Source: Xaviernesmea oryzae
GTDB taxonomy: Bacteria; Pseudomonadota; Alphaproteobacteria; Rhizobiales; Rhizobiaceae
Assembly: GCF_900109605.1 (NCBI RefSeq)
Contig: NZ_FOAM01000009.1
Coordinates: forward strand, 151,583 to 215,582
Length of the DNA: 64,000 nucleotides
Direction: 5' to 3'
The first letter of the stretch is position 1; every line of letters begins with the position of its first letter. The notes below the pieces were generated by a model. That model had not been told where the DNA came from, did no database searches, and saw only the letters and a program-made list of their open reading frames with translations. The position numbers and the translations under genes are program-made. This document shows, in pieces, positions 40,859-49,321 of the stretch.

Positions 40859-41590
40859 ATGGCTGAAGAGCCGAAACAATCTAAGATTGTATTGATGTCA
40901 CCAAAAAAAGAACGCGTTCGGATGCCGTCTGCAACTTCCATCGTTGCGCGTAGCCATCCTGATAAAATAATCGGCATCGAAAATAAGTTGCCTTGGCACT
41001 TAAAAACCGATTTGCGTCATTTCAAGCAGCGAACTGAAAATCATGCTGTCATTATGGGGCGAAGGACTCTTGAATCTATTGGTAGGCCTCTGCCGAACCG
41101 CACGAATATTGTCCTATCCCGGACTGAATTTGAAAGCGCTCATCCATTGATAAAATGGGCACCTGATCCCGAGACGGCGCTTCTTCTTGCTGATTTAGAC
41201 TCAATATATCTTAGGAAGCTTCAATTTTTTATTATTGGAGGCGAGCAAATATACAAATTATTTGAGCGTTTCATAAATCAAGTATTTTTAACCGAAGTAT
41301 ATTGTGGTCCAATAAATGGCGATGCTAAATTTGAAACCGATTTTGACGATGATGGGGGTCATGCTTGGTCTGAATGGAAGAAGGGTCTAAGTAAATCATA
41401 TCCTTCAACTGAGGATGACGAATTTCCGTTCTCTATCACGCGTTATGAGCGAAGAAAGCCGGTTCATAGATATAAATCAAAGGAGGAATTTATGGGAAGG
41501 TCTCCCAACTTTCTTAAGTATCTTGAGAGCTATGAGGAAAAAGTGGAATTGGATGAGAGGGACAATTTACAGTTGAGTTTTTTTGATTGA
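40859..41590 (+). CDS. Dihydrofolate reductase, A+T-rich and probably acquired
   Basis: Reduces dihydrofolate to tetrahydrofolate with NADPH. Family features are visible: IIGIENKLPWHLKTDLRHFKQ (substrate loop, in part), VIMGRRTLESIGRPLPNRTNIVLSR (NADPH site, in part), and FFIIGGEQIYKLF. The C-terminal strand is followed by about 50 extra residues ending ELDERDNLQLSFFD. The whole segment 40767-41640 is conspicuously A+T-rich and rich in AAA, ATT and TTT codons, unlike thyA and hflK on either side. The start is uncertain: ATG at 40859 (243 residues), 40895 or 40922 (222 residues, just before the domain), or a GTG at 40763 overlapping the thyA stop. None has a good ribosome site. This position normally holds the native gene. 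Confidence 0.85.
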   Translation: MAEEPKQSKIVLMSPKKERVRMPSATSIVARSHPDKIIGIENKLPWHLKTDLRHFKQRTENHAVIMGRRTLESIGRPLPNRTNIVLSRTEFESAHPLIKWAPDPETALLLADLDSIYLRKLQFFIIGGEQIYKLFERFINQVFLTEVYCGPINGDAKFETDFDDDGGHAWSEWKKGLSKSYPSTEDDEFPFSITRYERRKPVHRYKSKEEFMGRSPNFLKYLESYEEKVELDERDNLQLSFFD

Positions 41591-41749
41591 TAGAAGTTGT
41601 TGGCTCACGATATAGTTTGTGGGTTGAAGTCGAAAACCACGTTGCGCGCGCGTTGAAAGCCGTCTGGCTCATACCTATAACGAGGACATTCGCATCCGCT
41701 CTTGCACGTGGATGCCGTTTTCGTACGGGTTTCAAGCAAAGAGGTGTGA

Positions 41750-42865
41750 ATGCCCTGGAGTAATCAGAACGGCGGCGGCCCATGGGGCGGCGGCGGCGGC
41801 GGGAATAAGGGACCCTGGGGACAGGGACCGAACCGGCCGCGCGGCGGCGGGGGTGGGCGCGGCAATGGCGGGCCGCCGGATCTGGAGGAGATCCTGCGCC
41901 GTGGCCAGGATCATCTGAAGGGCATCGTTCCCGGAGGCTTCAATGGCGGCGCGGTCGCCATCATCGCGCTGGTTCTTCTCGGCTTTTTCCTCCTCAACGC
42001 GATCTATACGGTGCAGCCGGACGAGCGCGGCGTGGAGATGCGCTTCGGCAAGCCCAAGGAAGAAATTTCCATGCCGGGCCTGCACTTCCACCTGTGGCCG
42101 CTGGAAACGGTTGAACTCGTCAAGATCACCGAACAGCAGCAGAATATTGGTGGCCGCTCCGGTCTGGGCGACCAGAACGCCTCCGGCCTGATGCTGACGG
42201 GCGACCAGAACATCGTCAACGTTCAGTTCTCGGTGCTGTTTTCCGTCACCGATCCCCGCGCCTATCTCTTCAACGTCGAAAATCCGTCGCAGACCCTGCA
42301 GCAGGTGGCCGAAAGCGCCATGCGCGAAGTGGTCGGCCGCCGGCCGGCGCAGGATATTTTCCGTGACAACCGGCAGGCCATCGCACTCGACGTGAAGAGC
42401 ACGATCCAGGCAACCATGGATGCCTATGCCGCCGGTCTCTCTGTCAACACCGTATCGATCGAGGATGCCGCGCCGCCGCGCGAAGTGGCCGACGCCTTCG
42501 ACGAGGTGCAGCGCGCCGAGCAGGACGAAGACCGCTTCGTCGAGGAAGCCAACCAATATGCCAACCAGGTGCTCGGTCGTGCCCGCGGCCAGGGCGCACA
42601 GATCCGCGAAGAAGCGGCCGCCTATAAGGACCGGATCGTCAAGGAAGCCCAGGGTGAGGCACAGCGCTTCGTCTCGGTCTATGACGCCTATCGCCAGGCC
42701 CCCGACGTGACCCGCACGCGGCTTTACCTGGAAACCATGCAGGAGGTTCTCGGCAAGTCGAAGAAGATCATCATCGATGAACGCAATGGCCAGGGTGTCC
42801 TGCCCTATCTGCCGCTGAACGAGATCAATCCCCGTCCGGCGCCGGCGCAGGGAGGGGCGCAGTAA
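41750..42865 (+). CDS. hflK: HflK, SPFH-domain regulator of FtsH protease
   Basis: Forms with HflC a large membrane-anchored cage around the FtsH protease. The 371-residue protein has a Gly/Pro/Asn-rich cytoplasmic N-terminus (about residues 1-45), one membrane helix (AVAIIALVLLGFFLLNAIY) and then the SPFH/band-7 domain (ERGVEMRFGKPKEEISMPGLHF). A helical region typical of prohibitin-like proteins follows. AGAGG lies upstream of the ATG. hflC begins one base after the stop codon, so the two are co-translated. Confidence 0.96.
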   Translation: MPWSNQNGGGPWGGGGGGNKGPWGQGPNRPRGGGGGRGNGGPPDLEEILRRGQDHLKGIVPGGFNGGAVAIIALVLLGFFLLNAIYTVQPDERGVEMRFGKPKEEISMPGLHFHLWPLETVELVKITEQQQNIGGRSGLGDQNASGLMLTGDQNIVNVQFSVLFSVTDPRAYLFNVENPSQTLQQVAESAMREVVGRRPAQDIFRDNRQAIALDVKSTIQATMDAYAAGLSVNTVSIEDAAPPREVADAFDEVQRAEQDEDRFVEEANQYANQVLGRARGQGAQIREEAAAYKDRIVKEAQGEAQRFVSVYDAYRQAPDVTRTRLYLETMQEVLGKSKKIIIDERNGQGVLPYLPLNEINPRPAPAQGGAQ

Positions 42866-42866
42866 G

Positions 42867-43811
42867 ATGAACAACCGTCTCCCCTATGTGCTGATCGCCA
42901 TTGGCGTTCTTCTGATCGTCGCCTATTCCTCGATCTTCGTGGTCACCCAGCGCCAGCAGGCCATCGTCGTGCGCTTCGGCCAGATCCGCGCGGTCAAGAC
43001 CGAGCCGGGCCTCTATTTCAAGCTGCCCTTCGCCTTCATGGATGCCGACCGCGTTCAATATGTGCCGGCACAGGCGCTGCGCTTCGATCTCGACAATATC
43101 CGTGTCCAGGTTTCGGGCGGCAAGTTCTATGAGGTCGATGCCTTCCTGATCTACCGCATCGCCGATGCCCGCCGCTTCCGCGAAACGGTGTCCGGCGATC
43201 GCGAGTCGGCGGAAGCACGCCTTCGCACGCGTCTCGATTCCTCGCTGCGCCGCGTCTACGGTCTGCGTGGCTTCGAGTCGGCCTTGTCCGAAGAGCGGGC
43301 CGCGATGATGCGCGAGGTTCGCCAGGACCTGAAGAACGATGCCGACTCGCTCGGTATTCGCATCGAGGACGTGCGCATCCGCCGCACGGATCTGACGCAG
43401 GAAGTCTCGCAGCAGACCTATGACCGCATGAAGGCGGAGCGTCTGGCCGAGGCCGAGTTGATCCGTGCTCGTGGTAATGAAGAGGGCCAGCGCCGCCGCG
43501 CCATCGCCGACCGCCAGACGGTCGAGATCGTTGCCGACGCGCAGCGCGAAAGCGAGATCCTGCGTGGTGAAGGCGAGGGCGAGCGCACCCGCATCTTCGC
43601 CGATGTCTTCAACCGCGACCCAGGCTTCTTTGCCTTCTACCGGTCGATGAACGCCTATAATGCGGCAATCGCCAATCCCGAGACGACCCTGGTCATTTCG
43701 CCGGATTCGGAGTTCTTCCGCTACTTCAACAGTGCCGCCGGCGCGCCCGCGCCGGGTTCGGCGCCCGCAACGCCGGGTGGTGCCCCTGCTGCGCAAGCGC
43801 CGGCAAACTGA
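42867..43811 (+). CDS. hflC: HflC, SPFH-domain partner of HflK
   Basis: A 314-residue partner of HflK. It has an N-terminal membrane helix (LPYVLIAIGVLLIVAYSSIFVV), a band-7 domain starting QRQQAIVVRFGQIRAVKTEPG, and helical segments such as RMKAERLAEAELIRARGNEEGQ. A Pro/Ala tail ends the protein. It is tightly linked to hflK and followed by two strong hairpins, an ACT-domain gene and degP. The hflKC-degP neighbourhood groups membrane and periplasmic protein quality control. Confidence 0.96.
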   Translation: MNNRLPYVLIAIGVLLIVAYSSIFVVTQRQQAIVVRFGQIRAVKTEPGLYFKLPFAFMDADRVQYVPAQALRFDLDNIRVQVSGGKFYEVDAFLIYRIADARRFRETVSGDRESAEARLRTRLDSSLRRVYGLRGFESALSEERAAMMREVRQDLKNDADSLGIRIEDVRIRRTDLTQEVSQQTYDRMKAERLAEAELIRARGNEEGQRRRAIADRQTVEIVADAQRESEILRGEGEGERTRIFADVFNRDPGFFAFYRSMNAYNAAIANPETTLVISPDSEFFRYFNSAAGAPAPGSAPATPGGAPAAQAPAN

Positions 43812-43818
43812 CCGGCCA

Positions 43819-43914
43819 ACGCATCGGGCCGATGGTCGTCGGCCCGATGCGTGCCTGTCCAAATGATGTCGGACCGGCTTGCATGCTGCTGTCTTTTCAG
43901 GCGAAAAGACAGCA
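43819..43914. repeat. Two tandem perfect hairpins after hflC
   Basis: The first stem pairs acgcatcgggccga (43819-43832) with 43839-43852, a perfect 14 bp with a 6-base loop. The second pairs tgctgtctttt (43887-43897) with 43904-43914, 11 bp with a 6-base loop. Neither has a proper T tail. They may terminate or stabilise the hflKC transcript. Confidence 0.7.
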
Positions 43915-44034
43915 GACGTGCTTGACAGCCGTCGTCTACCGGCTTTTCCATCCCAGGCGTCCGCCTGTCCTTCCCATGGGGAGGTGGGCGGGCGTCCCCG
44001 CATTGCAGCCGCCGCCGCGGCACGAGAGTTGCCT

Positions 44035-44421
44035 ATGCATCGAAAGCTTCTCCTTCGCCTAATCGACGCGGAATACGCCATCACGCGCCTGAATATCGGC
44101 TCGCAGATTCCGGAATGGCTGGCCGGGCCCGGCTTTTGGGCTGCGATATGCTCGCGCGAGGAACTGACGCTGGTTTGCCGCGCCGCGCGCGTGCCATCGA
44201 GCGTCCAGTCTTCGCTGGGCTGGCGTTGTTTCCGCATCGAGCAGCATTTTGCCTTCGATGCACCGGGGGTTCTCTCCTCCGTCGTCTCGCCTCTGTCCTC
44301 GGCCGGGGTCGGCGTTTTTGCCAATTCCACCTTCAGCACCGATTATGTCTTCATCCTCGGCTCCGACCTGGACAAGGCGCTGACCGCGCTGAAGGCAAGC
44401 GGCCACGAGATCATGGTCTAA
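44035..44421 (+). CDS. ACT-domain protein (CASTOR/ACT_7-like)
   Basis: A 128-residue protein. The first half contains WAAICSREELTLVCRAARVP, and the second half is an ACT-like fold (GVLSSVVSPLSSAGVGVFANSTFSTDYVFILGSDLDKAL, in part). This layout fits the small stand-alone ACT proteins that bind amino acids; the ligand is unknown. The ATG at 44035 has GAGAG upstream. The frame runs left to 43879 through the hairpins, but that part is not expected to be translated. Confidence 0.82.
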   Translation: MHRKLLLRLIDAEYAITRLNIGSQIPEWLAGPGFWAAICSREELTLVCRAARVPSSVQSSLGWRCFRIEQHFAFDAPGVLSSVVSPLSSAGVGVFANSTFSTDYVFILGSDLDKALTALKASGHEIMV

Positions 44422-44829
44422 CGCCTTCAGTCAGCCTGTCGGCTTCTGGACAGTATCGTGGGACTGAGACACGTAGACTGGCGGAGTGCCTGCAGATCAA
44501 GCGCGCCAGGCCGATAGCTGGCTTGACTGGCCAGCGTGCGCCGGTGCTTTACAACAAGGCCATGCCCCCTCTTGCGATAGCGAGGCCGCCCGCCGCTGCG
44601 CGGTCGTTTGGCCGCTGGAGCAGCGAATTCTAGCCTTGGCCTCTCATTTCCGCCCCATAACACAAACATGACTGGACGGGTCGGGCGTGGGTCCTATCCT
44701 TCTTCATGCGGGAGCGGTGGCGGCTCCTGTGCTCCCGGCTTGGTGCCGGAGCTTCGTCACCTGCTTGCGCCTCGGCGCGCCATCGTCCATTTTGCGCGCG
44801 TCATGCCGCATCAGCCGAAAGGGCTCTTC
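44422..44829 (+). other. Gap of about 410 bp with no recognised gene
   Basis: The upstream region of degP. I see no RNA or convincing gene, and no confident promoter. The degP frame is open through much of it, without similarity. Confidence 0.4.
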
Positions 44830-46488
44830 ATGGGATCGCCGCTCCCCCCGCGCCATCATCTGCCGGTTTCCGGTCGGGCCTTCCTGGCAGGTCTGCTCGC
44901 GCTGGGTCTCACGCTGCCCGCGGCACCCGTCTTCGCTCAGGCAGCGGCACCAGTGGCGCCCTTGTCGCCGCCGGCTGGCGGGCCTGAAGCTTTGCCTGCG
45001 CCTCCGACCGGAAAGCCACTGCAGCCGGATCTGGCGCCTTCTGCCCGACACGCAGCGCAGGGGCCGGCCTCGGTCGCCGATCTTGCCGCCGGGCTTCTCG
45101 ATGCAGTGGTCAATATTTCCACTTCGCAAAACGTGAAGAACGATGACGACACGCCAACGCCGAAGGTGCCCGAGGGCTCGCCCTTCCAGGACTTCTTCGA
45201 CGAGTTCTTTAATGGCCAAGGTGGTGACAACAATGCCGGCCGCAAGGTCGAATCGCTCGGCTCCGGATTCGTCATCGATCCGACAGGCTTCATCGTCACG
45301 AACAACCACGTCATCGAAGGCGCCGACGATATCGAGATCAATTTCGCCAATGGCTCGAAGCTGAAGGCGAAGCTGGTCGGTCGTGACACCAAGACTGACC
45401 TGGCGCTGCTCAAGGTCGAGCCGCGCAAGCCATTGACGGCGGTGCCTTTCGGCGATTCTCGCCGCATGCGCATCGGCGACTGGGTGATGGCGATCGGCAA
45501 CCCCTTCGGCCTCGGCGGTTCGGTGACGATCGGTATCGTCTCCGCGCGCGGGCGCAACATCAATGCCGGTCCCTACGACAATTTCATCCAGACCGATGCG
45601 GCGATCAATCGGGGCAATTCAGGCGGCCCGCTGTTCAACATGTATGGCGAGGTCATCGGCATCAATACGGCGATCATCTCCCCGTCAGGCGGGTCGATCG
45701 GCATCGGCTTTTCCGTCCCGACCGAGCTTGCCCAGAATGTCGTGCAACAGCTGAAAGAGTTCGGCGAGACCCGGCGCGGCTGGCTGGGCGTGCGCATTCA
45801 GCCCGTGACCGACGATATCGCCGAAAGCCTGAAGATGGATACGCCGCGTGGCGCCCTGGTCGCCGGCATCGTCGACAATGGTCCGATCAAGAATGGCGAG
45901 ATCAAGCCCGGCGATGTCGTCGTCAAATTCGCCGGCGAAGACATTGACGAAATGCGCGACTTGCCGCGTATCGTTGCCGAAAGCCCGGTGGGCAAGGCGG
46001 TGGATGTGGTGCTCTTCCGCGACGGGAAGGAGATGACGGTGAAGGTCACGCTCGGCCGCCTGGAGGATAGCGAGCCCGAGGCCGATGATGCCAAGGCAGC
46101 ACCCGGCGCCGATGAGCCTGATGAAGGCGAGGGGACGGAGCGCGAGGGCACCGACCAGGCCGAGCCGCCGGCCGCCGAATTGCCGGCTGCCGACAGCGTT
46201 CTCGGCATGAAGCTTGCCGGCTTGACGCCGGAAAGCCGCAAGCGCTTCTCGGTCGTCGACACCGTCGAGGGCGTATTGATCACAGACGTCGCAGCCCAAT
46301 CTGCGGCGGCAGACCGCCGACTTCAGCCGGGCGATGTGATCGTCGAAATCGGCCAGGAAGGCATGAAAACACCGGAGGATGTGGTCGCGCGCATTGAGGA
46401 GCTCAAAGCCAGCGGCCGGCGTAATGCGCTGATGATGGTGGCCAACAAGGCCGGCGAGCTGCGCTTCGTCACCTTGCGCATCGAGTGA
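44830..46488 (+). CDS. degP: Periplasmic serine protease DegP/HtrA (Do family)
   Basis: ATP-independent protease-chaperone of the periplasm. The 552-residue protein has a signal peptide (FLAGLLALGLTLPAAPVFAQ), a Pro-rich segment, and the trypsin-like domain: catalytic His in TNNHVIEG near 160, Asp in DTKTDLALL near 190, and Ser in GNSGGPLF near 264. Two PDZ domains follow (WLGVRIQPVTDDIAESL and a second ending VANKAGELRFVTL), separated by an acidic linker of about 35 residues. The ATG at 44830 has AAAGGG at ideal spacing; an ATG at 44803 is the alternative. Confidence 0.96.
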   Translation: MGSPLPPRHHLPVSGRAFLAGLLALGLTLPAAPVFAQAAAPVAPLSPPAGGPEALPAPPTGKPLQPDLAPSARHAAQGPASVADLAAGLLDAVVNISTSQNVKNDDDTPTPKVPEGSPFQDFFDEFFNGQGGDNNAGRKVESLGSGFVIDPTGFIVTNNHVIEGADDIEINFANGSKLKAKLVGRDTKTDLALLKVEPRKPLTAVPFGDSRRMRIGDWVMAIGNPFGLGGSVTIGIVSARGRNINAGPYDNFIQTDAAINRGNSGGPLFNMYGEVIGINTAIISPSGGSIGIGFSVPTELAQNVVQQLKEFGETRRGWLGVRIQPVTDDIAESLKMDTPRGALVAGIVDNGPIKNGEIKPGDVVVKFAGEDIDEMRDLPRIVAESPVGKAVDVVLFRDGKEMTVKVTLGRLEDSEPEADDAKAAPGADEPDEGEGTEREGTDQAEPPAAELPAADSVLGMKLAGLTPESRKRFSVVDTVEGVLITDVAAQSAAADRRLQPGDVIVEIGQEGMKTPEDVVARIEELKASGRRNALMMVANKAGELRFVTLRIE

Positions 46489-46609
46489 GGGCGGAAGCCG
46501 TCCACGGACGAGACCTCTGGGTCAGATCCTAAAGGGGGCGGCCTGTAAGATTAGGCTCTCGATGCCAGACGTCACGCGATCAAAGGTGTACTCCGGCCTT
46601 AAACCGCGT

Positions 46610-47176
46610 CTACCGCGCCTTGCGCGCCGCATAATCGGCCGCAGTCATCTTGTAGAGCACATGGCGTTTGAGATGCGGATGGCTGTCTAACACGCGCGGG
46701 TGGTCGAAATCGCCATCCGGTACCTGTGTCAGGCCGATGCGGCGCATGACGGCGATGGAGCGCGCATTGTGGGCAACGGCGAAGGAGACGATCTCCGGCA
46801 GATCCCGCTCGTCAAAGCCATAAGCGAGCAGCCTCTCCGCCGCCTCCGTCACATAGCCTTGGCCCCAAAAGGGCCGTGCCAATCGCCAGCCGATCTCAAT
46901 GGTGTCGTCCGACAGGAGCGGGGCAAGGTCGGCCCTCGCAAGACCGCAGAAGCCGATCGCCTTGTCGCTCGGCGCCAGCGCCAGCGCATAAAAACCATAG
47001 CCGGTGTCGGCGATCCGATCACGATTGAGATCGAACAGCGCATCGGACTGCACGCGATCACGCCGGGAGGAGAAGAACGCCATCACCTCCGGGTCGCTGT
47101 TGATCGTGAAGAACAGGTCGCGATCCTGATCCTGCCAGTTGCGCAGGATCAGCCGCTCGGTGCGTGTGATGATCAT
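46610..47176 (-). CDS. GNAT-family N-acetyltransferase (RimJ/RimL-like)
   Basis: A 188-residue acetyl-CoA-dependent transferase. It starts with the RimJ-like pattern TERLILRNWQDQD, has the acetyl-CoA loop region RPFWGQGYVTEAAERLLAYGF near residue 95, and ends with the AVAHNARSIAVMRRIGL motif. The target (protein N-terminus, antibiotic or metabolite) cannot be predicted. The ATG at 47176 was chosen because the domain starts at once; the frame extends 30 bp more upstream. Confidence 0.9.
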   Translation of the reverse strand: MIITRTERLILRNWQDQDRDLFFTINSDPEVMAFFSSRRDRVQSDALFDLNRDRIADTGYGFYALALAPSDKAIGFCGLARADLAPLLSDDTIEIGWRLARPFWGQGYVTEAAERLLAYGFDERDLPEIVSFAVAHNARSIAVMRRIGLTQVPDGDFDHPRVLDSHPHLKRHVLYKMTAADYAARKAR

Positions 47177-47294
47177 GCCTCGGCCTTTCGCGAAAAGAGC
47201 GATCAAAATGAGCCGTCCAAGGCAAGGGGCGGGACGCGCTGGCGCGGACGGCTCTCATAGGGTTTGGAAGGCCGCCCCCCATCAAAAAGCGGGC

Positions 47295-48191
47295 CTATGC
47301 CGTTGGTGTGACGAAATCAGCCTTGCGATAGCCCTGGATATAGAGAAGGGCGGTGAGATCGGCATGATCGATGCGGATGCGTGCCTGAGCTGCGACAGTG
47401 GGCTTGGCATGCAGCGCCACGCCGGAACCGGCAAGCTGGATCATCCCGAGGTCGTTGGCGCCATCGCCGACGGCCATGGCCGCTTCGGGGCCGACCCCAA
47501 GCTTGGCGGCAATGTCGAGCAGGGCCTCAACCTTCGCTTCCCGCCCGAGGATCGGCCGCTCCACCGCGCCGGTCAGCTTGCCATCGGCTGCAATCAGTCG
47601 ATTGGCGCGGTGCTCGTCAAAGCCGAGCATCCGGCTGACCGGGCCGGTAAACAGTGTGAAGCCGCCCGAAACCAGCGCGGTATAATGGCCCTTCGCCTTC
47701 ATGGTGGCGATCAGCGCCGGTCCGCCAGGGGTCAGCGTGATGCGCTTGCCAAGCACCTCCTCGATAACGGACAGCGGCAGGCCTTCCAGCAAGGCGACGC
47801 GCTCGATCAAGGCCGGCTCGAAGGCGATTTCGCCGTTCATCGCCCGTGCCGTGATCGCCGAGACCTTGTCCTTGAGGCCCACTTCGGCGGCGAGTTCATC
47901 GATGCATTCCTGCCCGATCATGGTGGAATCCATGTCGGCGATCAGAAAGGCTTTGCGTCGAGTCTCCGCCTCCTGAACCACCACATCGACCGGCGCGCCG
48001 TCCAATGCCGCGCGCAAGAGCTTATCGGCCTCGTCTGCTCCCTGGCCCTCCTTCAGCGCGAGATCGCAGGCGATACCGTCGGCCAGCCAATAGAGACCGG
48101 AGGCGGAAACCATAGCCGCTGCGTGCTCACCGAGCGTCGAGGTCAGAACGGGGTTTGACGGAGCGGCGACAAGCGTGGCAACCAGAGCCAT
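47295..48191 (-). CDS. serB: Phosphoserine phosphatase SerB
   Basis: Dephosphorylates O-phosphoserine in the last step of serine synthesis. The 298-residue protein has an N-terminal regulatory-like region and a HAD domain. The nucleophile Asp86 and acid Asp88 are in ADMDSTMIG. The Ser motif lies in ALVSGGFTLF, and the metal-binding motif is MAVGDGANDLGMI. The start codon (48191-48189) overlaps by two bases the start codon of the divergent miaA gene. So each gene's ribosome site and promoter lie inside the other's 5' region. Confidence 0.95.
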   Translation of the reverse strand: MALVATLVAAPSNPVLTSTLGEHAAAMVSASGLYWLADGIACDLALKEGQGADEADKLLRAALDGAPVDVVVQEAETRRKAFLIADMDSTMIGQECIDELAAEVGLKDKVSAITARAMNGEIAFEPALIERVALLEGLPLSVIEEVLGKRITLTPGGPALIATMKAKGHYTALVSGGFTLFTGPVSRMLGFDEHRANRLIAADGKLTGAVERPILGREAKVEALLDIAAKLGVGPEAAMAVGDGANDLGMIQLAGSGVALHAKPTVAAQARIRIDHADLTALLYIQGYRKADFVTPTA

Positions 48192-49137
48192 GATGCAAAA
48201 CCTTGAAAAGCGGAACGGCCGGACAATCGACGCGATCCTGATAACCGGGCCGACGGCCAGCGGCAAGTCTGCCTTGGCGCTGGATCTCGCGCGCCGTCAT
48301 CATGGAGTGGTCATCAACGCAGACAGCATGCAGGTCTATGACCTGCTTCGTGTCCTGACCGCCCGTCCCTCGGATGACGAGATGGGCGGCGTCGACCACC
48401 GCCTCTATGGTCATGTGCCGCCGCAACAGCCCTATTCGACCGGAGACTGGCTGCGCGAGGCCATGGCGCTCATCGATAGCTTGAAGAAAGCGGGCCAACT
48501 GCCGATTTTCGTGGGTGGCACGGGACTGTATTTCAAGGCGCTCACAGGCGGTCTGGCCGAAATGCCCACCGTGCCCGAGGTCATCCGGGCAGGCCTTCGG
48601 GCCCGCCTCGTCGAAGAGGGGGCGCCGGCGCTCCATGCGGAGCTGACCCGACGCGATCCGCAGGGCGCGGCTGTCTTGAAGGCCAATGACGGCCAACGCA
48701 TCATTCGCGCCTTGGAAATTCTCGAAGCCAGCGGCCGGTCGATCCAGGCCTGGCAGGCCGAAGGCGGGCCTGTGGCGATCGCGCCAGATCGTGCTTTGAA
48801 GCTGATCGTCCAGCCGGAGCGGGCGCGGCTGACCGAGCGCATCGACCGGCGCTTTGCCGCCATGTTCGAGGCTGGCGCTGTGGACGAGGTCAAGGCGCTG
48901 CTGGCTCTGCGGCTTGCACCCGCCATGCCGGCTATGAAGGCGATTGGCGTGCGGCAGATTGCCGCCATGCTCGATGGCGATATGACGGCGGATCAGGTAA
49001 TCGAAACCAGCGCTGCCGCCACCCGTCAATATGCCAAACGCCAGATGACCTGGTTTCGCAACCAGCTGGACGACAGTTGGATCAGGCTTGATCCGGAGGA
49101 TAAGGCGGCGCGTGAAGCAGTTTTGGATCTGATTTGA
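48190..49137 (+). CDS. miaA: tRNA dimethylallyltransferase MiaA
   Basis: Adds an isopentenyl group to A37 of tRNAs reading UNN codons. The P-loop GPTASGKS is at residues 20-27, followed by NADSMQVY and the DMAPP-site region FVGGTGLYFKAL. A conserved catalytic-domain motif AIGVRQIA lies near 256 and QYAKRQMTWFRNQ near the end. The ATG at 48190 gives 315 residues, usual for the family; ATG 48193 and a GTG at 48175 are alternatives. It is divergent from serB with overlapping start codons. Confidence 0.95.
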   Translation: MMQNLEKRNGRTIDAILITGPTASGKSALALDLARRHHGVVINADSMQVYDLLRVLTARPSDDEMGGVDHRLYGHVPPQQPYSTGDWLREAMALIDSLKKAGQLPIFVGGTGLYFKALTGGLAEMPTVPEVIRAGLRARLVEEGAPALHAELTRRDPQGAAVLKANDGQRIIRALEILEASGRSIQAWQAEGGPVAIAPDRALKLIVQPERARLTERIDRRFAAMFEAGAVDEVKALLALRLAPAMPAMKAIGVRQIAAMLDGDMTADQVIETSAAATRQYAKRQMTWFRNQLDDSWIRLDPEDKAAREAVLDLI

Positions 49138-49321
49138 AGCTGCACTTGCTACATTCTATCAGCGGTATGTCCTTCAGACTTTGCCTTGCTCTTTTGGTGA
49201 ACTTTCAATGTCATTGTCATATTTGAAAAATTGAGCGAGACTTCTGGTTGCTTTGCAGAAACTTTTCGGCTGTGTCATGCCCTACTGGCGGATTCGTCGC
49301 TAGCGGGCAGACGCAGCACAG

